DNA from: Caprimulgus europaeus
Lineage: Eukaryota; Chordata; Aves; Caprimulgiformes; Caprimulgidae
NCBI GenBank assembly: GCA_907165065.1
Contig: OU015524.1
Span: forward strand, 1,806,416-1,870,415
Length of the DNA stretch: 64,000 nucleotides
Reading direction: 5' to 3'
Position numbers and translations under genes: made by a program. The notes beneath the pieces were generated by a model, which did not search any database, was not told the origin of the DNA, and was given only the letters and a program-made list of their open reading frames with translations. Positions 1 to 13,700 of the stretch are shown piece by piece. Each line of letters begins with the position of its first letter. Positions within the stretch are counted from its first letter, which is position 1.

Positions 1-120
1 CTAGGGAGGGGTTGGTTTTTACTTATGTTTCCAGTATGTCCCCTACTATTGACACAGTTCTACTGATATAAAAAACATGACACAGAAACATCACCCCTTT
101 GACTGCAGAGAAACAGCTGT

Positions 121-672
121 ATCATAGAACCCCAGACTGGTTTGGGTTGGAAGGGACCTTAAAGCTCCTCCAGTCCCATCCCCCTGCCAGCAGCAGGGAC
201 ACCTTCCACTAGACCAGGTTGCTCAAAGCCTCATCCAACCTGGCCCAGAACACTTCCAGGGAGGAGCAGCCACAGCTTCTCTGGCCAACCTGGGCCAGGG
301 TCTCACCACCCTCACACCAAATAATTTCTTCCTCAGATCTAATCTAATCCTCCCCTCTGCCTGTTTAAAGCCATCACCCCTTGTTCTGTCACTCCCTGCC
401 CTTGGCCAAAGTCCCTCCCCAGCCTTCCTGGAACCCCTTCAGGTCCTGGAAGACCACTAGAAGGTCTCCCTGGAGCCTTCTCTTCTCCAGGCTGAACAGC
501 CCCAACTCTCTCAGCCTGTCCTCACAGCAGAGCTGCTCCAGCCCTGGCATCATCCTCGTGGCCTCCTCTGGACTCGTTCTAACAGGTCCATGTCTCTCTT
601 GTGCTGAGGGCTCCAGAACTGGATGCAGTGCTCCAGGTGGGGCCTTACAAGAGCAGACTAGAGGGGGGATTT
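121..672 (-). mobile_element. CR1 LINE fragment, antisense, 5'-truncated
   Basis: The plus strand opens with the reverse complement of a CR1 3' end (ATCATAGAACCCCAGACTGG, then TTTGGGTTGGAAGGGACC). It continues through the usual CR1 3' UTR and ORF2 C-terminal region: the 'caccttccactagaccagg' segment, then the complement of the segment encoding the Leu-Phe-Ser-Leu-Glu-Lys motif. About 550 bp of the 3' part is present, and the rest of the element is missing, as is normal for 5'-truncated LINE copies. Frames read through it are repeat-derived. CR1 identity is secure; the subfamily is not assigned, though the same segment recurs at 10.83 kb and 63.30 kb. Confidence 0.95.
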
Positions 673-679
673 TCTTCCC

Positions 680-695
680 TTTTTTTTTTTTTTTT
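680..695. repeat. Poly-T run (16 T)
   Basis: An uninterrupted run of 16 T lies just beyond the truncated inner end of the CR1 copy. On the minus strand it is an A16 tract. CR1 does not use a poly-A tail and this is its 5' side, so the run is more likely ordinary A/T slippage than part of the insertion. Confidence 0.9.
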
Positions 696-2440
696 AATAT
701 TTAAATATAAAGTTTCCTGCATGCAGCAACTCTCTCCCAGTACCACCAGTGACCCAGTATCTGTGGTATCTGTGCCCCAATGTAAAGACCCTATGCAGCG
801 GGCAAATTCATGGCTTTGGTGGTGCCAGGCATTAGAACAGCCAAACACACAGGGAGTTGCACACCCCAGACTGGTGTGCAAACACTGTGGAAAGTTTGTT
901 TTAAGCAGGATCGCTGTCTATTACCTAATACATGGTGAGGTAATGCTAAACAGCTAAAAAACCCTCAACACTTTTCCCAGCAGAGATTACAGATGCCATA
1001 GGGGGGAACTTATTACCCAGAAGGAACTCAGCACTATCAGAGGGCTATCTCGCCAAGATAGTTCTACTTTGCATCAATGTTCCTATTTAAATGTTGATCA
1101 AAACACACCAGTAAATTAAATGCAAAGGCTATATGTTAATTAGAACAAAAGATACATTACATTAAGATTAAAGTCTTAGTATTAAGTAAAATATCGAGGA
1201 ACTAATTTCTAGTTCTGTAATATTTCCACCAATACTATTACCTCCATTTAATTAGAACATAAAAAGTAAGTAAAGTTAATTTAAAAGGAAATTTCAAACA
1301 GCATTCCCATTTGATTTTCTAGTAAATTAACACTTTAAAACCTCTAATGGGCATCTTCAAAAGAAAATGTTATTAACAAAATATGTGATAATTAACATAA
1401 TGAAAACTCTCTAAAGTATACATTTTTTTAATGGCAATTGTGCTGTTAAAAAACATGCAAGAGGAGTGAATCAAAAATCCCACTCCCCTCATAACACAGA
1501 CATGCATCAGATAGCATAAACATCGGACAACTCCTGGTGGATACCCACTAACCTAGAAATCCCTAGCATTAACTCACAGCAAGGTTACCTTTGTGGAACT
1601 GGATTCACTTTTACACATCCCTTACCCCCAAAAGAAGCTCCATCTCTAATTATGCAGTTAGTAATTTAAAGTAGGAGTATTTTCTCTGATCTTAGCCCAA
1701 ATGTATTCTAGTCCCCTCTTATCCCCTCTGTTTTCTAACACCTATTCTGGTACACCAAAAATCATCAGAGTTATCTCGCACACAAGATCAAGCTGGCAAA
1801 ACAGGACAATTCTTACCCTACTGCAGTGTCTGAATGAAAAGATTTTGTGATTTCCAACAGTTAGGACATCAAGCTCTGCAACAAGCAAATATTCTGGTCA
1901 TCCTCAAGCTGTGTGGATGCACTTCCCACCTGGGGAAACCATCACACCTTTCAGGTGACAAGCCTGATGATCTCCAGTAGATCTTTTATGCCTTCTATAC
2001 TCCCAGAAGATTTATATGTTCTGGTCAGCTGTGATTAAAGCATGAAGAAGTTTAACTGCTTATCTGAGCTGTTCAAACCTCTCGAGCCTGCCCAGGGAGT
2101 CAGATATCTGCTGATGTGCTTCCTGCTCCCCATCTGCCCGGGATTACCTCATGAGCAGGCTCTCACGTCATTTCAGACAGGATGCAGCAATGTCCTTTCA
2201 TATATTAAGCTCAACACCAGGTGCAAGAGCACTGCTGATAACAGGGAATAAAGGCAACTTTCTTCACATCTGGCTTCCTCCCACATTTCTTGGGAAGAGG
2301 GGGAAAAAAAGAGGGAGGGAAACACGTGAACCTACCCCATTAGTATTTGCCTATTTTATATTTGCTCCACAGACACGTAAGGACTCAGACACACAGGACA
2401 TTTTTAACAAGCAGGACTGGTTAAACCAACATCACAGCAC
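696..2440. other. Unique AT-rich non-coding stretch
   Basis: No repeat, gene or RNA is recognised. The sequence is AT-rich, especially 1080-1460 (many ATTAA and TTAAA runs). Short open frames exist around 2040-2540 but show no family motif. Confidence 0.6.
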
Positions 2441-2930
2441 CACATGGACCAGCTTCTCCCTGAGGGACAGGGAGCCAGGACCTGAGGTGGGTCCCACAGC
2501 TGGAGCCTCACCAGCAAAGGCCCAGCCCCACCATACCTGAGCCAGGGAGCAGGACAGTCCCAGGATAGCAGCCAAGGTCATCCAAAAGCTTGTGGTGATG
2601 AGGCAGGTCCAAGGTCAGGCTGGGAGCACAGGTCAGAGGGAGGATCAGACCCACTAAGGGTAACCAGGTCAGACACAGCCCAGTGATCACCAGGGAGGTC
2701 CATGGTGCCAAGGGAGGTCGAGGTCTAAGTCCAAGTCAGCAACTCAGCCCATAAGTCAGGCTCTGGATCAAGGGTATCTGCAGCCAGAGAGGGACATGGC
2801 TGTAGCTGAACTGGAGACCAGTAGCCCTTCAAGGAAGCTCAGCCAGGGACTGAGCTTAAATAACACACCTGGGCTATGGGGGGGGGGGGGTGTGGTGGAG
2901 GCCCCAGGTGAAGCTCATGAGGGCCATTAA
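2441..2930. repeat. GGTCAG-rich dispersed repeat, copy 1
   Basis: This GC-richer block is full of short related words (AGGTCAG, GGATCAG, AGTCAGG) in loose succession. It shares a stretch of about 24 bases beginning GGTCAG and ending CAGTGATCAC (near 2665) with the interior of the inverted-repeat element near 37.73 kb, differing at a few positions. I take it as a diverged copy of the same interspersed family. I cannot name the family, and the boundaries are approximate. Confidence 0.5.
2878..2890. repeat. Poly-G run (13 G)
   Basis: Thirteen consecutive G, followed by TGTGGTGGAGG. Together they form a G-rich strand with several G-runs that could in principle fold into a quadruplex. It is also a likely site of length polymorphism or sequencing error. 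Confidence 0.9.
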
Positions 2931-5900
2931 GTCCTGCAACTGCACTCAGGGCCCTGAGAACCCAAATGCAATTTCTTCTGAGATTATAATGATGAGTTTG
3001 CCACAAAACAATAATTTACTCAGTCCCAGAGGACAAAGTCACTTCTCTCCCCCTCTATCTCAAATTCATTTACATAGAGCTCTCATGTGCAGGTTTCTAC
3101 ATCCCCTACCTCACACCACCATTCAAGAAGAAACCTCAGCTCTATTGAGCTCCCAAGAAATAAAGGTCTTTTGTTGCCCAGGCTCATGCCAAATGCTTCT
3201 GCACAGGACAAACCTGCATGGGTAGCTGGTCCAGTGCAGAAGACAGCATTTGATTCAGCCAGGCTCTTGTGAAACGACACACCTTAGATGCCTCTGATGA
3301 GGGATCCTGATGAGCACGTGGCAGTGGTCCTGCTCCTGCTGAGGCTTTATTTCTGGGGAGGTGGGTGTCCTGCAGGGCTAAAGTAGTTTTCACAATCAAG
3401 TAGGGAAGGGGTACATACATGAGAGGGTTAAAAAAAATAATAAAGATTGTTTCTCCAAAGAAAAACCAACTCATTTGCTTCAAGAGCAAGAACTGTCTGA
3501 GCATTTGGCTTATTGGCTATTTCACAGGGCTCTGCCAGCCACAGCTAATAGATATTAGCACCTAAATCGTGAACTGATTTACTCATAACTGCCATGACAC
3601 TCCAGTAGTGCAACCTTGTAATAAGGCAAATATTTGCCCCCATCTGCAGTAAATTCAAAGCATCTGCTGTAACTTTTTTTTTGATGAAAGTAAACTAGCA
3701 TAACCCACTGTAAATTCTTTTGATATTGTTATTACAATATTCTGTGATAAATAAAACAAACACACAAACACAGCTCAGGCTAACAAAATAAATCAGTAAA
3801 GCTTAGCAACTGCTTTAATTATTATTAGAAGCACTTTGGCATTTTTCTTACCAGCCACCCTACAGAAATATTTCACTCACCACGGAGAGCAAAGCTTTTC
3901 CTACCCTTTGAATAGCTAAGCACAAAATTGTTGAATTCTCAGGTTTTCTTTCAACCTGGGCTGGAATTTTTCAAAGTAACTCAGAAGTTACTCGATCTCT
4001 GCTTTCACTGAAATCTACACAGCTTCTCCCACCACCTCCATAGGTGGAAGCCAGAATGGTGGGCTCTATAAAAATCCCAGCTCTAGGTATCAGTGCTGTG
4101 TTTATCAGCACGTTATCCAGGACACTATCACTCCTGCACTAAGCCTGAGAGTTTCTCTCTGTCCCCCCACAAGGGCAGCTTGGCTGATTGTGGGAAAGCC
4201 AGCAAATCTTGCTTCTTTGCTCTGTGGATGGACAAATTCCTGGGCATTTTTATCTCTCGTGGAAGGGGTTCAGTTACAGCCAACTGGCCTTCATCCAGGT
4301 GCTGATCTTTCCCAGGCAAGGCAGAAAGCCAGAGATGCAGTCAGCTGCCTCTGGTATAAAGACAACGTGCAACAGCATGTTGCTGGAGTCCCAGTTGTCA
4401 CACAAACTCCACCAGCTGTTTAAGAAAGATGCTGAGACCTCAAAAAACCCAACCAAAGTTACCCATCACAACTGTTCCAGAGTTGTTGTTTTCTTGTGAA
4501 AGGAATGGAAAGCACCATCTCAAAACCTTTTTCCAACTCTACAGTAAAAAGGCAGCTTCAAAACTAGCAGTGGTGATAATAACAGGAGTTGACCCAGCCA
4601 CAAGACCATAGAAGTTAGCCAATATCCAAGGAAAGATTAGACCACTCATGACTATAAATATCATAATTCTTGATTACATCATTCCAGAAGCAGGATTCAA
4701 GACACCTGCAATAACCAGATGCAGTCACAGTTAGCTATTTATTAGCTTTTCAGCTGAAAAAGATAAAAGCACTCCACTATTTTCAAAGAGTGGGCTACAT
4801 GCACATAGGAATTTCATCCTTAAAGATGGTATTGGAGGCTTTGAAGTAGGCATAGGGCCCCGAAAGCACATCCTGCTCACTAAAGCTGGTCAGGGACTAA
4901 CCTTGTTCATGACCAGGAACCACCTTCTAGCTTCCACACTACATGTATTACACGTCTGCTCACCTTCCTTTGGGCATTCAAACCCACATTGTGTTGTTCT
5001 TCCAGGTTTGTTTCACGGTGGTGGGTTTTTAGCTCTCACTTCACACATAGCATTTGCCTACATTTTACTCATGATTTTAGGACAATTTTATTCCCTTTGA
5101 CCTTTGCTTTCACTAGGCTAAACAAACTATATTCCCACAGGAGATAAACCCTGAGTATCCAAGGAAACCTCCTCCAAATTCATCTTCTTGAACATGGTTG
5201 GCTCCAATTAGCACATGGGGGTAACCTACAGAGGGGAAATCACCTTTCCCTCAGCCAAGAACACCATTTACAGGTATACTTCCCATTTTTCAATCATCCC
5301 ATAGCAAACACTACATTCCAGTCTCCCTCCCGCTTATCTACTTATAAATTATGAGTTTACAATGGAAACAGGATATTTATGAGTGTAACTTTACATTTTT
5401 CACTAGTACATTTAACTCCTTTTCTTTCGCTGACTTTCTCACGGTTATCTTCATTTTCCCATGGGAGATTGAAGGTCTCCTCTGTATTGCCAGTGCATCT
5501 CATTTTTCCCTATCAATACAAGCATGCTCCAATTTTCATGCCAGCATCATTAGAGAAAAATCTTCAACCAAATCCACTGCCAAAACTCACTCGTGAGACC
5601 TTCCTCTAGTAACCTGCTTGCAGCATGGTAGTATCTCTTTCAGTGGAACTGCTTTCTCTTTCACCAGTTCTGCCCCACATTCCACTTCTAGTAGCTCCCT
5701 CTTAACAATTTAAATTCAGAATTACCTGTGTAACACCACAGACACCTCTGAAGATGAGATATAGCAGATCTAACTAATTTATTTTGCTTGAAGAGCAGTT
5801 ATCTTCTAAAGAGGAAATGATCCAAAGAGACATTAAATACTTTTGGAAAAGTTGAATTTCTCTTTTCCCAACCTTACTTCTTATCTAAATGTCCTTTCTT

Positions 5901-8900
5901 TGCTTATTACTGAGTTTGGAATTTGGAATATTCAGAATCATCTCTTGTCAAACAACAAAAAAAGCCACTATGTAGATATTTGTATGTCCCCAGCCCCTGC
6001 TCATCTCAATGTTTAACCATGAGTTGCTCATCTTCAACCACTCCTCTTGAGCCAAGAGACAGTTTCTTGAGACAGCATGACCCTGTGAAATTCCTGGAGT
6101 CTAGAACATGCCCCAGAAGTCCAAGGTCCTCTCAGAAATAGTTTCTCATTACTGAGCAGTTGGGATTTGAAGGAAGCATTCTGGGTTGCCAGCAAGATGT
6201 TCAGCTCCAAGGACTGTTGAGGGATGTGATTTAGTGGCTCGCATCAGGTCAGTGACACAAAGTGTTTAGGTCCACCTCGCAACTGGGCTTACATGACTTT
6301 TACACCAAAACCCTTCTATTCATGTTTCTTCACCTCTCATCTTTTACCTTCCCTTATTTTTTCCTCCTCTGTCGCAGTCTGCCCTCAGATCACAATGACA
6401 GCTGAAAGCTGGGCACTTTTACAACATAAAGCCTCCCAGCACTCCACACGTCTACAGGGACCCCAGCAACAACCACCCTGAGCATCTGTTAAATTACCAA
6501 GAATTCACTCTATAAAAGTGGTGGGTCCTCAGCTTTTGGAAGACTTTACAGCTATGTAAAAGAAAAGCCAAAGCTTTGGAAAAGCTTCCTAAACAGAAAG
6601 ACAAACACTATTTTCTCTTCCAAATTTCATCTGTCTCTAAAGCCTAAACTTCTTCAAGCTATTTTCATTACATTGTTATCATTAGATATTTAATTAATTT
6701 GCACCAAAGTCCCCAGTATTTTCATTCCTTAGCATCCTGCTCAGTGTGGCCCCAGAGTAAAGAATACATATTCACTCTCTTAGAAGCTAGAGATCTTACC
6801 ATATTGAACAAGAAGCAGCTCTGACAGTAATTGGAGTTTGGTATCAAGGTAAATAAATGGGAAGATCATAAGAACATACTCTAGTGGCCACATGCATCCT
6901 GCAAACACTAACATCAGAGAGCGAATTTAACATACAGTCTCAGTGGAAACAAATTTTCTGTAAACAAAGAATCTGAAGAAAGCCTCGCTTTTGTCATCTG
7001 TTATTCCCATCCAAGAACAATGAATATTCTGTTTCATACTTTTCCTACCAGGTGGCTTCATTATTTACCACTAGTCTTTCTTCCCTCCTCATGTGTGCAA
7101 TGCTGCAACACCCTCAATGACAATGGATTCACTTTCTTTCCTCAACAGCAGCATTCAATGGAAATTATCCAAATTAGTCAGTACACTAGAATGATGGTAC
7201 TTCACCAGGGTTCCTAGTCTTGCTTGAAACAACTGCTCCCTTCTCTCAAGAGACAAAGTTCCCCCCTTGCAGTATTTATTCCCACAAGCCCAGGGCACAG
7301 AGTGAAGCAGCAGACAAGGATGGGGACCATCACAGTGAGATGCCAGAGGCTCCACTCTTCCCAGTCACTGAGCATGTGGGAACCTTGGGCAAGTCACTGA
7401 TTCACTGGCTGTCCCTCTGTAACACAGAGATAACAGTGCTTCCTCCCTTCAAACAAAGTGCTGGAGGCACAAAAATTCCTAGACTGAGAGGTGGAAAATC
7501 TCTTGATGGTGAGGTAAGTGCCTTGAGCAAAGACTGGCTGGATAACTCAGACTGAAGTCTGAGCACTGTGTTTAAAGAGTTAAGTTCAGAGCAGAGGAGG
7601 CAAAGAAAGGCACAAAGGTCTCCCTTCTACACGCTGAGAAATCAGTGGCTTCAGCAGATACGGGACTGGCCTCCAAACGCTGAAGCTGTGCTAAGGTGTC
7701 TGCTAAAGAGAAAGGAACACTTATTCTGACCTGGAAAAAAAGAAAGGCAAATGCCATGGCTTTGAAAGAAAAGAGCAAAAAGAAAGAATAGGCTCAGGAA
7801 GGTTTATAAATCCTCTTAGGCAGCCTCTCAATATTCCCTTTCCTATAACTTTTGAACAGGGCTTTAGCAAATTTCAAGGAGGATGGTCAGACACTCTGAT
7901 GGTAGCTGTTTCTGGCTTCATCCTGATTAGAAGAGCAGTCAAATTTGATGGGGTTAGCTCATGAGGTCCAAACAAACCTGAGTATAAATCTAGCCTCATT
8001 GTAGTACCCCTACTTGGGAACAGCCTTAGTTTGCTTTAAGCTCATTCAGTTATAGCTTTGCTGGATACCCAAGAAAAAGTAAAAATAGATTTATAGTGAC
8101 ATTAACAAAGGAGCTAGGTTTGGGTCGGGGTGCAAGATTCAGATGACCCTCCTAGTCGAGATGAAACTTTTAGAAACTTTTATAACAGACATCATTGCTA
8201 TTAAATATTCTAGTGCAGGATAAGGAAATGAAACTTTTCGGAAGGAGGGAACCAGCACAGCAAAAGCCAGCGCTGGGGACAGGCCCTCTGCACAGCTCAG
8301 GGATATAAAAGGGTCAAAAGCGCTCCTTCATGCAAAAGGACAATTGTGAAGGCAAAGAACAAGCTGGAATTGTTCGAGCTGCTCCACCTTGGTGTAGGGG
8401 GCTGACACAAACCCCAGGCAGCTGTCAGGAATGAAACAGGGCAAAGACAGATCACAGCTCCATTTGCCACCTTCCTTCCTCAGACCTTTCACACTGCATA
8501 CCAAGCCCCCAGCCTCCTCCACAGCACCCCGCTCACTCGCAACAAACCACCCCGTGCCTGTAAGCTTCCAATGGCTTCCCAGCAGGAGAGTGCTCTTTCC
8601 CTCCAACCACACAGCAGAGTTTTCAGGAGCTGCTTTACCATTTGCTGACCATAATGGCAAAGCCCACTCAACCTTTCACAGCCACGTCACAAAGACAGGA
8701 GGAGATCTTGTGTGACCAGATACGACGGTGCCCCAGGCTGTATTTCCCCCTTCAAACACCCACCCCAGAACCACTGCAGACCCATGGGCAGCCCCTGTAG
8801 CCCCCAGGTATTCCCAGCAGGGCAGGCATTTCTCTTTATTAACATTTAAGAGGTGCATGATGGAGAAGAGGGGAGAGTAATCAAATAATTTGAAACGCTG

Positions 8901-9243
8901 GAGCCCTGCCAAGTTGTCCATGCTGTGCTGTACCCTACTCCATTAGTTATAACTACAAGTTGTTGCCATCTGCAGCTGATTAAGCAAAAAGAGAGGTGAG
9001 ACTTACACTTCTCTGCTCAGTTGTGCTCGTTTTGTTGACTCACACGCTCTCTCACCCCTTCTCCACTGGTTTGCTGCGTGGCCTTTGACACTGAGGTCCT
9101 TCTTGCCCACTGACACAGGAACCATCTCCCTCAGAATGAGAAGGCACAACAGGCCCTACTCCTGATCATCACTGAGGACAGAGCCTGTCCTCGTCCACCC
9201 TGACCTACCTGCTTGCATCTGCTCAGGGTGGTATATTCTCTTA
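2931..9243. other. Unique non-coding sequence
   Basis: No mobile element, RNA gene or convincing exon is recognised over about 6.3 kb. Open frames here are under about 115 codons and lack known motifs. A TATAAAA word at 8304-8310 is discussed among the rejected items. Confidence 0.55.
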
Positions 9244-9350
9244 GAGAATCACAGACTGGTTTGGGTTGGAAGGGACCTTTCAAAGCCATCTAGTCCAACC
9301 CCCTGCAGTGACCAGAGACGTGTTCAACTAGATCATGTGCTTCTCTGGAG
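9244..9350 (-). mobile_element. CR1 LINE 3'-end fragment, antisense
   Basis: The sequence begins AGAATCACAGACTGGTTTGG and continues GTTGGAAGGGACC, then 'agtccaaccccctgcagtg', which is the reverse complement of a CR1 3' terminus. Only about 105 bp is recognisable before similarity fades; the inner limit is approximate. Confidence 0.92.
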
Positions 9351-10829
9351 CTTAAGAAAATGAAGACACTCTGAATATACAGAAGGAATTAAAGTGTGAA
9401 AGTCTCTCCCTATCTGCTCTCCTCCATTTTAAGATCCTAACTCCTTACAATCCCATTAGTAAGTTGGAGTCTCTAAACTCCAGTTTACCCAGAGTGAAAA
9501 ATAAGCATCAGGAATCCCCTGTTCCTTTTGCATGTGTTGCAGTACTTCTGAGAAGCTGACAAACACCTCTGCTCAGCTGGCCCGTCACTTACAGCTGAGA
9601 TTACATTACCATTGTTACTGGTGATGTCCAAGGACTTTCCACACAGGACCACCAGAAAAGCCACTGATGAACATCTCTGCGTCCTGGCCCATGACAGGAG
9701 TGTGCCAGATGTACATTTTAGAAAGCAAAGCATGTATCAGCCTCCTCCTAGAGCCCTGTCAGAATATTTGATTAATGGTGACGTGCTGGAAATCCTAAGC
9801 ACAAACCACGGCCCCTCACAACTGTTCTACCAGATCAAAGCCATGTGGCCATGGATGCTCAGCACCAAATGTAGTTTCTGAAACTCTTTAGCCACTCTGA
9901 GTGTTTCAAACCAAAAAGATTTCAGGCTAACAGAAGGTTTGGAAGTCTTGTTTTCATAGCCCTTAAAGTTTGAGAGGAAAAAGATTCCTATTAGACTCTA
10001 GTGCTTTGAAAAATCCTAACGATACCACAACCACTGTATTTAAATTACTTGGGAAAGAAGGAAGAACAGGCTTGCTGCTCCTGATCCATGGCCCACCAGT
10101 TAATGGACTAATGCAATAAAACAATGGGTTATAATAAGAGTCTCAATACAATTAAAATCATAAAACATCATGATCCATTTCAGATGAAGACAATGATTAA
10201 AATAAAGCACGAGATATTTTTCCCCATCTATTTAAGCATATTGAAGATTTCAGGCATGTAAAAGTGTGATTTTACATGTATGCACTTGCACACACACAGA
10301 CAGATCTATGGGAAGAGATCCATTTAAAGTCACTAAAATCTTGTATTACTGGGTTTCACTCACTCATACCAAGGAATTATACTAATTTCTACACCAAGAG
10401 GATTACTTCCTACCTTGTTTTGGAAATAAGCTTTAATTAAAGTGTGGGAAGTCAGTGGTGTTACCTCCCATGGATCCTCATGAGTCCTGTCTTACCTCTA
10501 AAATGAAATTATGTGAAGAATTTTCCCAATAACAAGACATATTCCAGTCTGTCTTGCCATTGTGCTTTGAATCCTTTTCTCTAGTATCTAACACACCAAA
10601 ATCACGTGAAACAGTGGGATCTGAAAGAACAGATTTGAAAAGAGGGAAGCAGACCAGGTTTTACCTGGAATTTATATTTAGGGAGACACCTACTGCTGAG
10701 GTGAAACAAACTGAAGCAGTAAAGCATTTCAAAGGTCTTCATTACTCTGCCCATTGATTGCCACAGCCTTTCCTGTCAAGATTCTACCCATATACAAGAA
10801 AAGCAGGTGACCCACAAACATGATGGCCC
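9351..10829. other. Unique non-coding sequence
   Basis: No repeat or gene is recognised in this AT-leaning stretch. Confidence 0.55.
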
Positions 10830-11125
10830 CTTTGGGGAGGGACTTTTTAGAAGGGCAGTGAGTGATAGAAAAAGGGGAAATGGCTCTAAACTGAAATAGG
10901 GGAGGTTTAGATTGGATATCAGGAAGAAATTCTTTGGTGTGAGGGTGGTGAGACACTGTTCCAGGTTGGCCAGAGAAGCTGTGGCTGCTCCTCCCTGGAA
11001 GTGTTCTCGGCCAGGTTGGATGAGGCTTTGAGCAACCTGGTCTAGTGGAAGGTGTCCCTGCTGGTGGCAATGGGGTTGGGACTGGATGAGCTTTAAGGTC
11101 CCTTCCAACCCAAACCACAGCACCA
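10830..11125 (+). mobile_element. CR1 LINE fragment, sense
   Basis: A sense-strand CR1 3' portion. It contains the 'ggaggtttagattggatatc' segment, then 'gtgagggtggtgagacactg' and 'ctggtctagtggaaggtgtc', and ends in GGTCCCTTCCAACCCAAACC without the usual terminal ATTCT repeats. About 295 bp is retained. Antisense open frames of 139 and 149 codons across this stretch are translations of the repeat and its flank, not host genes. Confidence 0.95.
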
Positions 11126-13623
11126 AGAGGGTCACAAACCAGTTCAGGATTAGAAAAGTTGTAAGGCAGGTCCAACACAGAAGTACCTGCTCCAAAGGCT
11201 TATTTCCTGCAGTTCACGTTATAATTGATCCTCAATAATTAACATTAATGAATTATATGACAGTAAGACTGAGGGATCAGCTGGAAAGCAATGGGGCCTG
11301 ACACTCATCATAAAGGGAAAAGAACTTGCAATCGAAGTAACAGAGCAGGAGAAAAGGCTTTACCGTCACACTGCAGATGGAGAAGCACACCACAGCCAGA
11401 ATGAAGTGACTTGTTGAAGAGGAACTAAACTGGGAACTGAACAGAGATTTCCCACATCTTAGTCCATTCCCTGAACCATAGCTGATCCTTTCCCACACAG
11501 CCTTGGAAGTTTTTCACTACTAAGTTCCTTTGAGGTTGCTGCCCTTTGGCCCCATCCCGCACGGCCCTGTGTGCTTTTCACTTCCCTTCATCTGAGCTGG
11601 CTGTAACAAATGCTCTTTCCTTGGCCTCTCTCAAGGACAGGCATCTGTTATCCTGTCAAAGAAATGGGGCCCTAAAGTCCAGCTCCTTTCTGCTCCCCAC
11701 ACCAGTGCCGACACCCGTGATGTCCCGTTAGTGGAGAAAGCTCTCTCCCAGCCTCACGAGCGCTCTGGATGAACGCTGTCCTCCCGAGGGACATGCAGAC
11801 ACAGCGACTTAAACACACTCATCTGCAATGTCTGCAAGAGCCACCTGCCTCTTCACTTTATCTGGAGACCTGGGCAAAGCCATTCACACTTACATATACC
11901 TGTACTCTACCACTTTTCAGGTGGAGGTCAAAGTCATCTAAGTAGTTCAAGAACCTTCTTCTCCTACATGCATTGTCCTCTCTGACTCATATGGTATCTC
12001 TCCATCTCCTCTCTCCAGCAGGTTCCCTTCGTGCTTAGCCAGTCTTACATTTACACCAAACCTGTCACCAAAGCAAACCCCTCCACTCCTCCTTCCTGCT
12101 CCCATCTCTTCGTCTCCACAAGCACCTCAGAGATATTTTCCACTTCTCCCACAACCTTTGAAGCTTAAAATGCATCATCAGAACTCGATGTCTTTGCTCT
12201 GCTTCTGGGGAAGTTTCACAGCTCCCAACACCTTCTCTGCCAGCAGACTCAGCTGGATTGATTTCCCTTGCCTTCAACTCTCCCACTGTCCACACGGGAC
12301 CCCACTTGAGTGAGAGCCAGAAAGAAGCCCTGCTCGGGGAGCTGCCTTAGCCATGTGCTGTGTGCTTGGCTCAAAGCAGGATATCCAGCCACGCACTGAA
12401 ACTTCAGAGTCACCCTCAGAATTAATCAGGCACACAGGGACACCTTCTCCCCTCTCCCCTTCGATTATCACACCTACATTATGTGTGTTTATGCAGCTAT
12501 TTTCTTGATGCTGGCTGAGATATACACAGTCTAATAACACTGCAGTATATTATTTTTTCACTATTTGTTTTCAGGCTGGAAAAATGCCATAAAAACTGTG
12601 AAGAAAATTGAGAACAGATCCTTTCAGCTGGTGTAAATCTAGATACCTCCATTGATTTTGGTGGATTTATGCCAATTTCAACAAAAACAAAGATTCAAGC
12701 CTTAAAATATCAAGACATATGTTTTGCACATCTTCCATATTACTAATAAATTATTTAACATGATTTTCATTTCATTAAAACTTGAGCCACAAGATGTTTT
12801 GGTATAGAAGGAAATTAATGGAGATCTTTCTAATCCTGGACAAGTTTCTTTGCATTTGACACTGGCACAATACTTGGAAATTAGAGCAGAAAATCAGTAT
12901 GGTCCCATTCAAGTTGAGCTGTACCCCAAAAATGGGTAGATGAGGTCACATGCTAAGGATTTCACACTATCTTTATTAAATTACTATGTTTCTGCCTTGC
13001 TTTTTAAATGTAAGGTGACAAAGATTGCTGTAATCTACATTTAATGAAACATCATCTCTCCTGTGTATTCTCATCGATCGTATCTTTTCTTATCATTTTT
13101 AAGAGAATATTGTGCTTTGGAAATGACAGAGGCTCCTTCACTTGAATAAACCCTTGCTGTCTGCTAGTGATTCTCTTGGTATATGCTTCGAGAGTCTGCT
13201 CCAGTTGTAATTAGAGCCAAACTCTCAGGGACTTCTTGAATCACAAAATAGCTGTCCAGTAGCAAAATGCACAGTGCACCTTGCATGGCTTTCTTGGGAA
13301 GTGCCAGACTGCTGGGATCAGTGCTTTGCTGGAGATTCACTCTGAGAACAGCAAGGAAAAATTAATAAAGTGAATGATTTATTTTAAAAAGGAAGGGGGG
13401 GAATAAGCTTTGGGAGGACCTGGCAAAAACTGGCCAGAACTGCAGTCCAACTGAACCACCCCAGGCAGCACTCCTGAGTAATTTAAGTATATTTATTGTA
13501 AGCAGGTATTCCAAATAATGATCACAGGCTTTCAATTCAAGCCAGGCTTCTGCCCAAGTCTTCTTCTGATCAGGGACAGCATTAGAATGTCTTAAAACCT
13601 TCCTCTTCAGTAGGAATATTCTC

Positions 13624-13700
13624 CTGAATCAGGAAAATCCCAAATTCTGAATCTTCTGATTTAGAATCCTGATTCTGAATTCAGATCTCCTGAATTCTAA
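13624..13700. repeat. Cryptic repeat of TTCTGAAT / GAATTC words
   Basis: About 75 bp holds repeated and mutually complementary words (CCTGAATCAGG, ATTCTGAATC, TTCTGAATTCAG, CCTGAATTC). It can be read as imperfect direct or inverted repeats. No family is recognised; simple-sequence slippage is the likely origin. Confidence 0.5.

Noticed and set aside
8304-8310. TATAAAA word with GC-richer upstream sequence as a promoter
   Set aside because: No coding exon, CpG island or initiator context follows. TATA words are common in AT-rich DNA.
10729-11195. Antisense open frames of 139-149 codons
   Set aside because: They translate the reverse strand of a CR1 fragment and its flank. CR1 coding sequence lies on the other strand.
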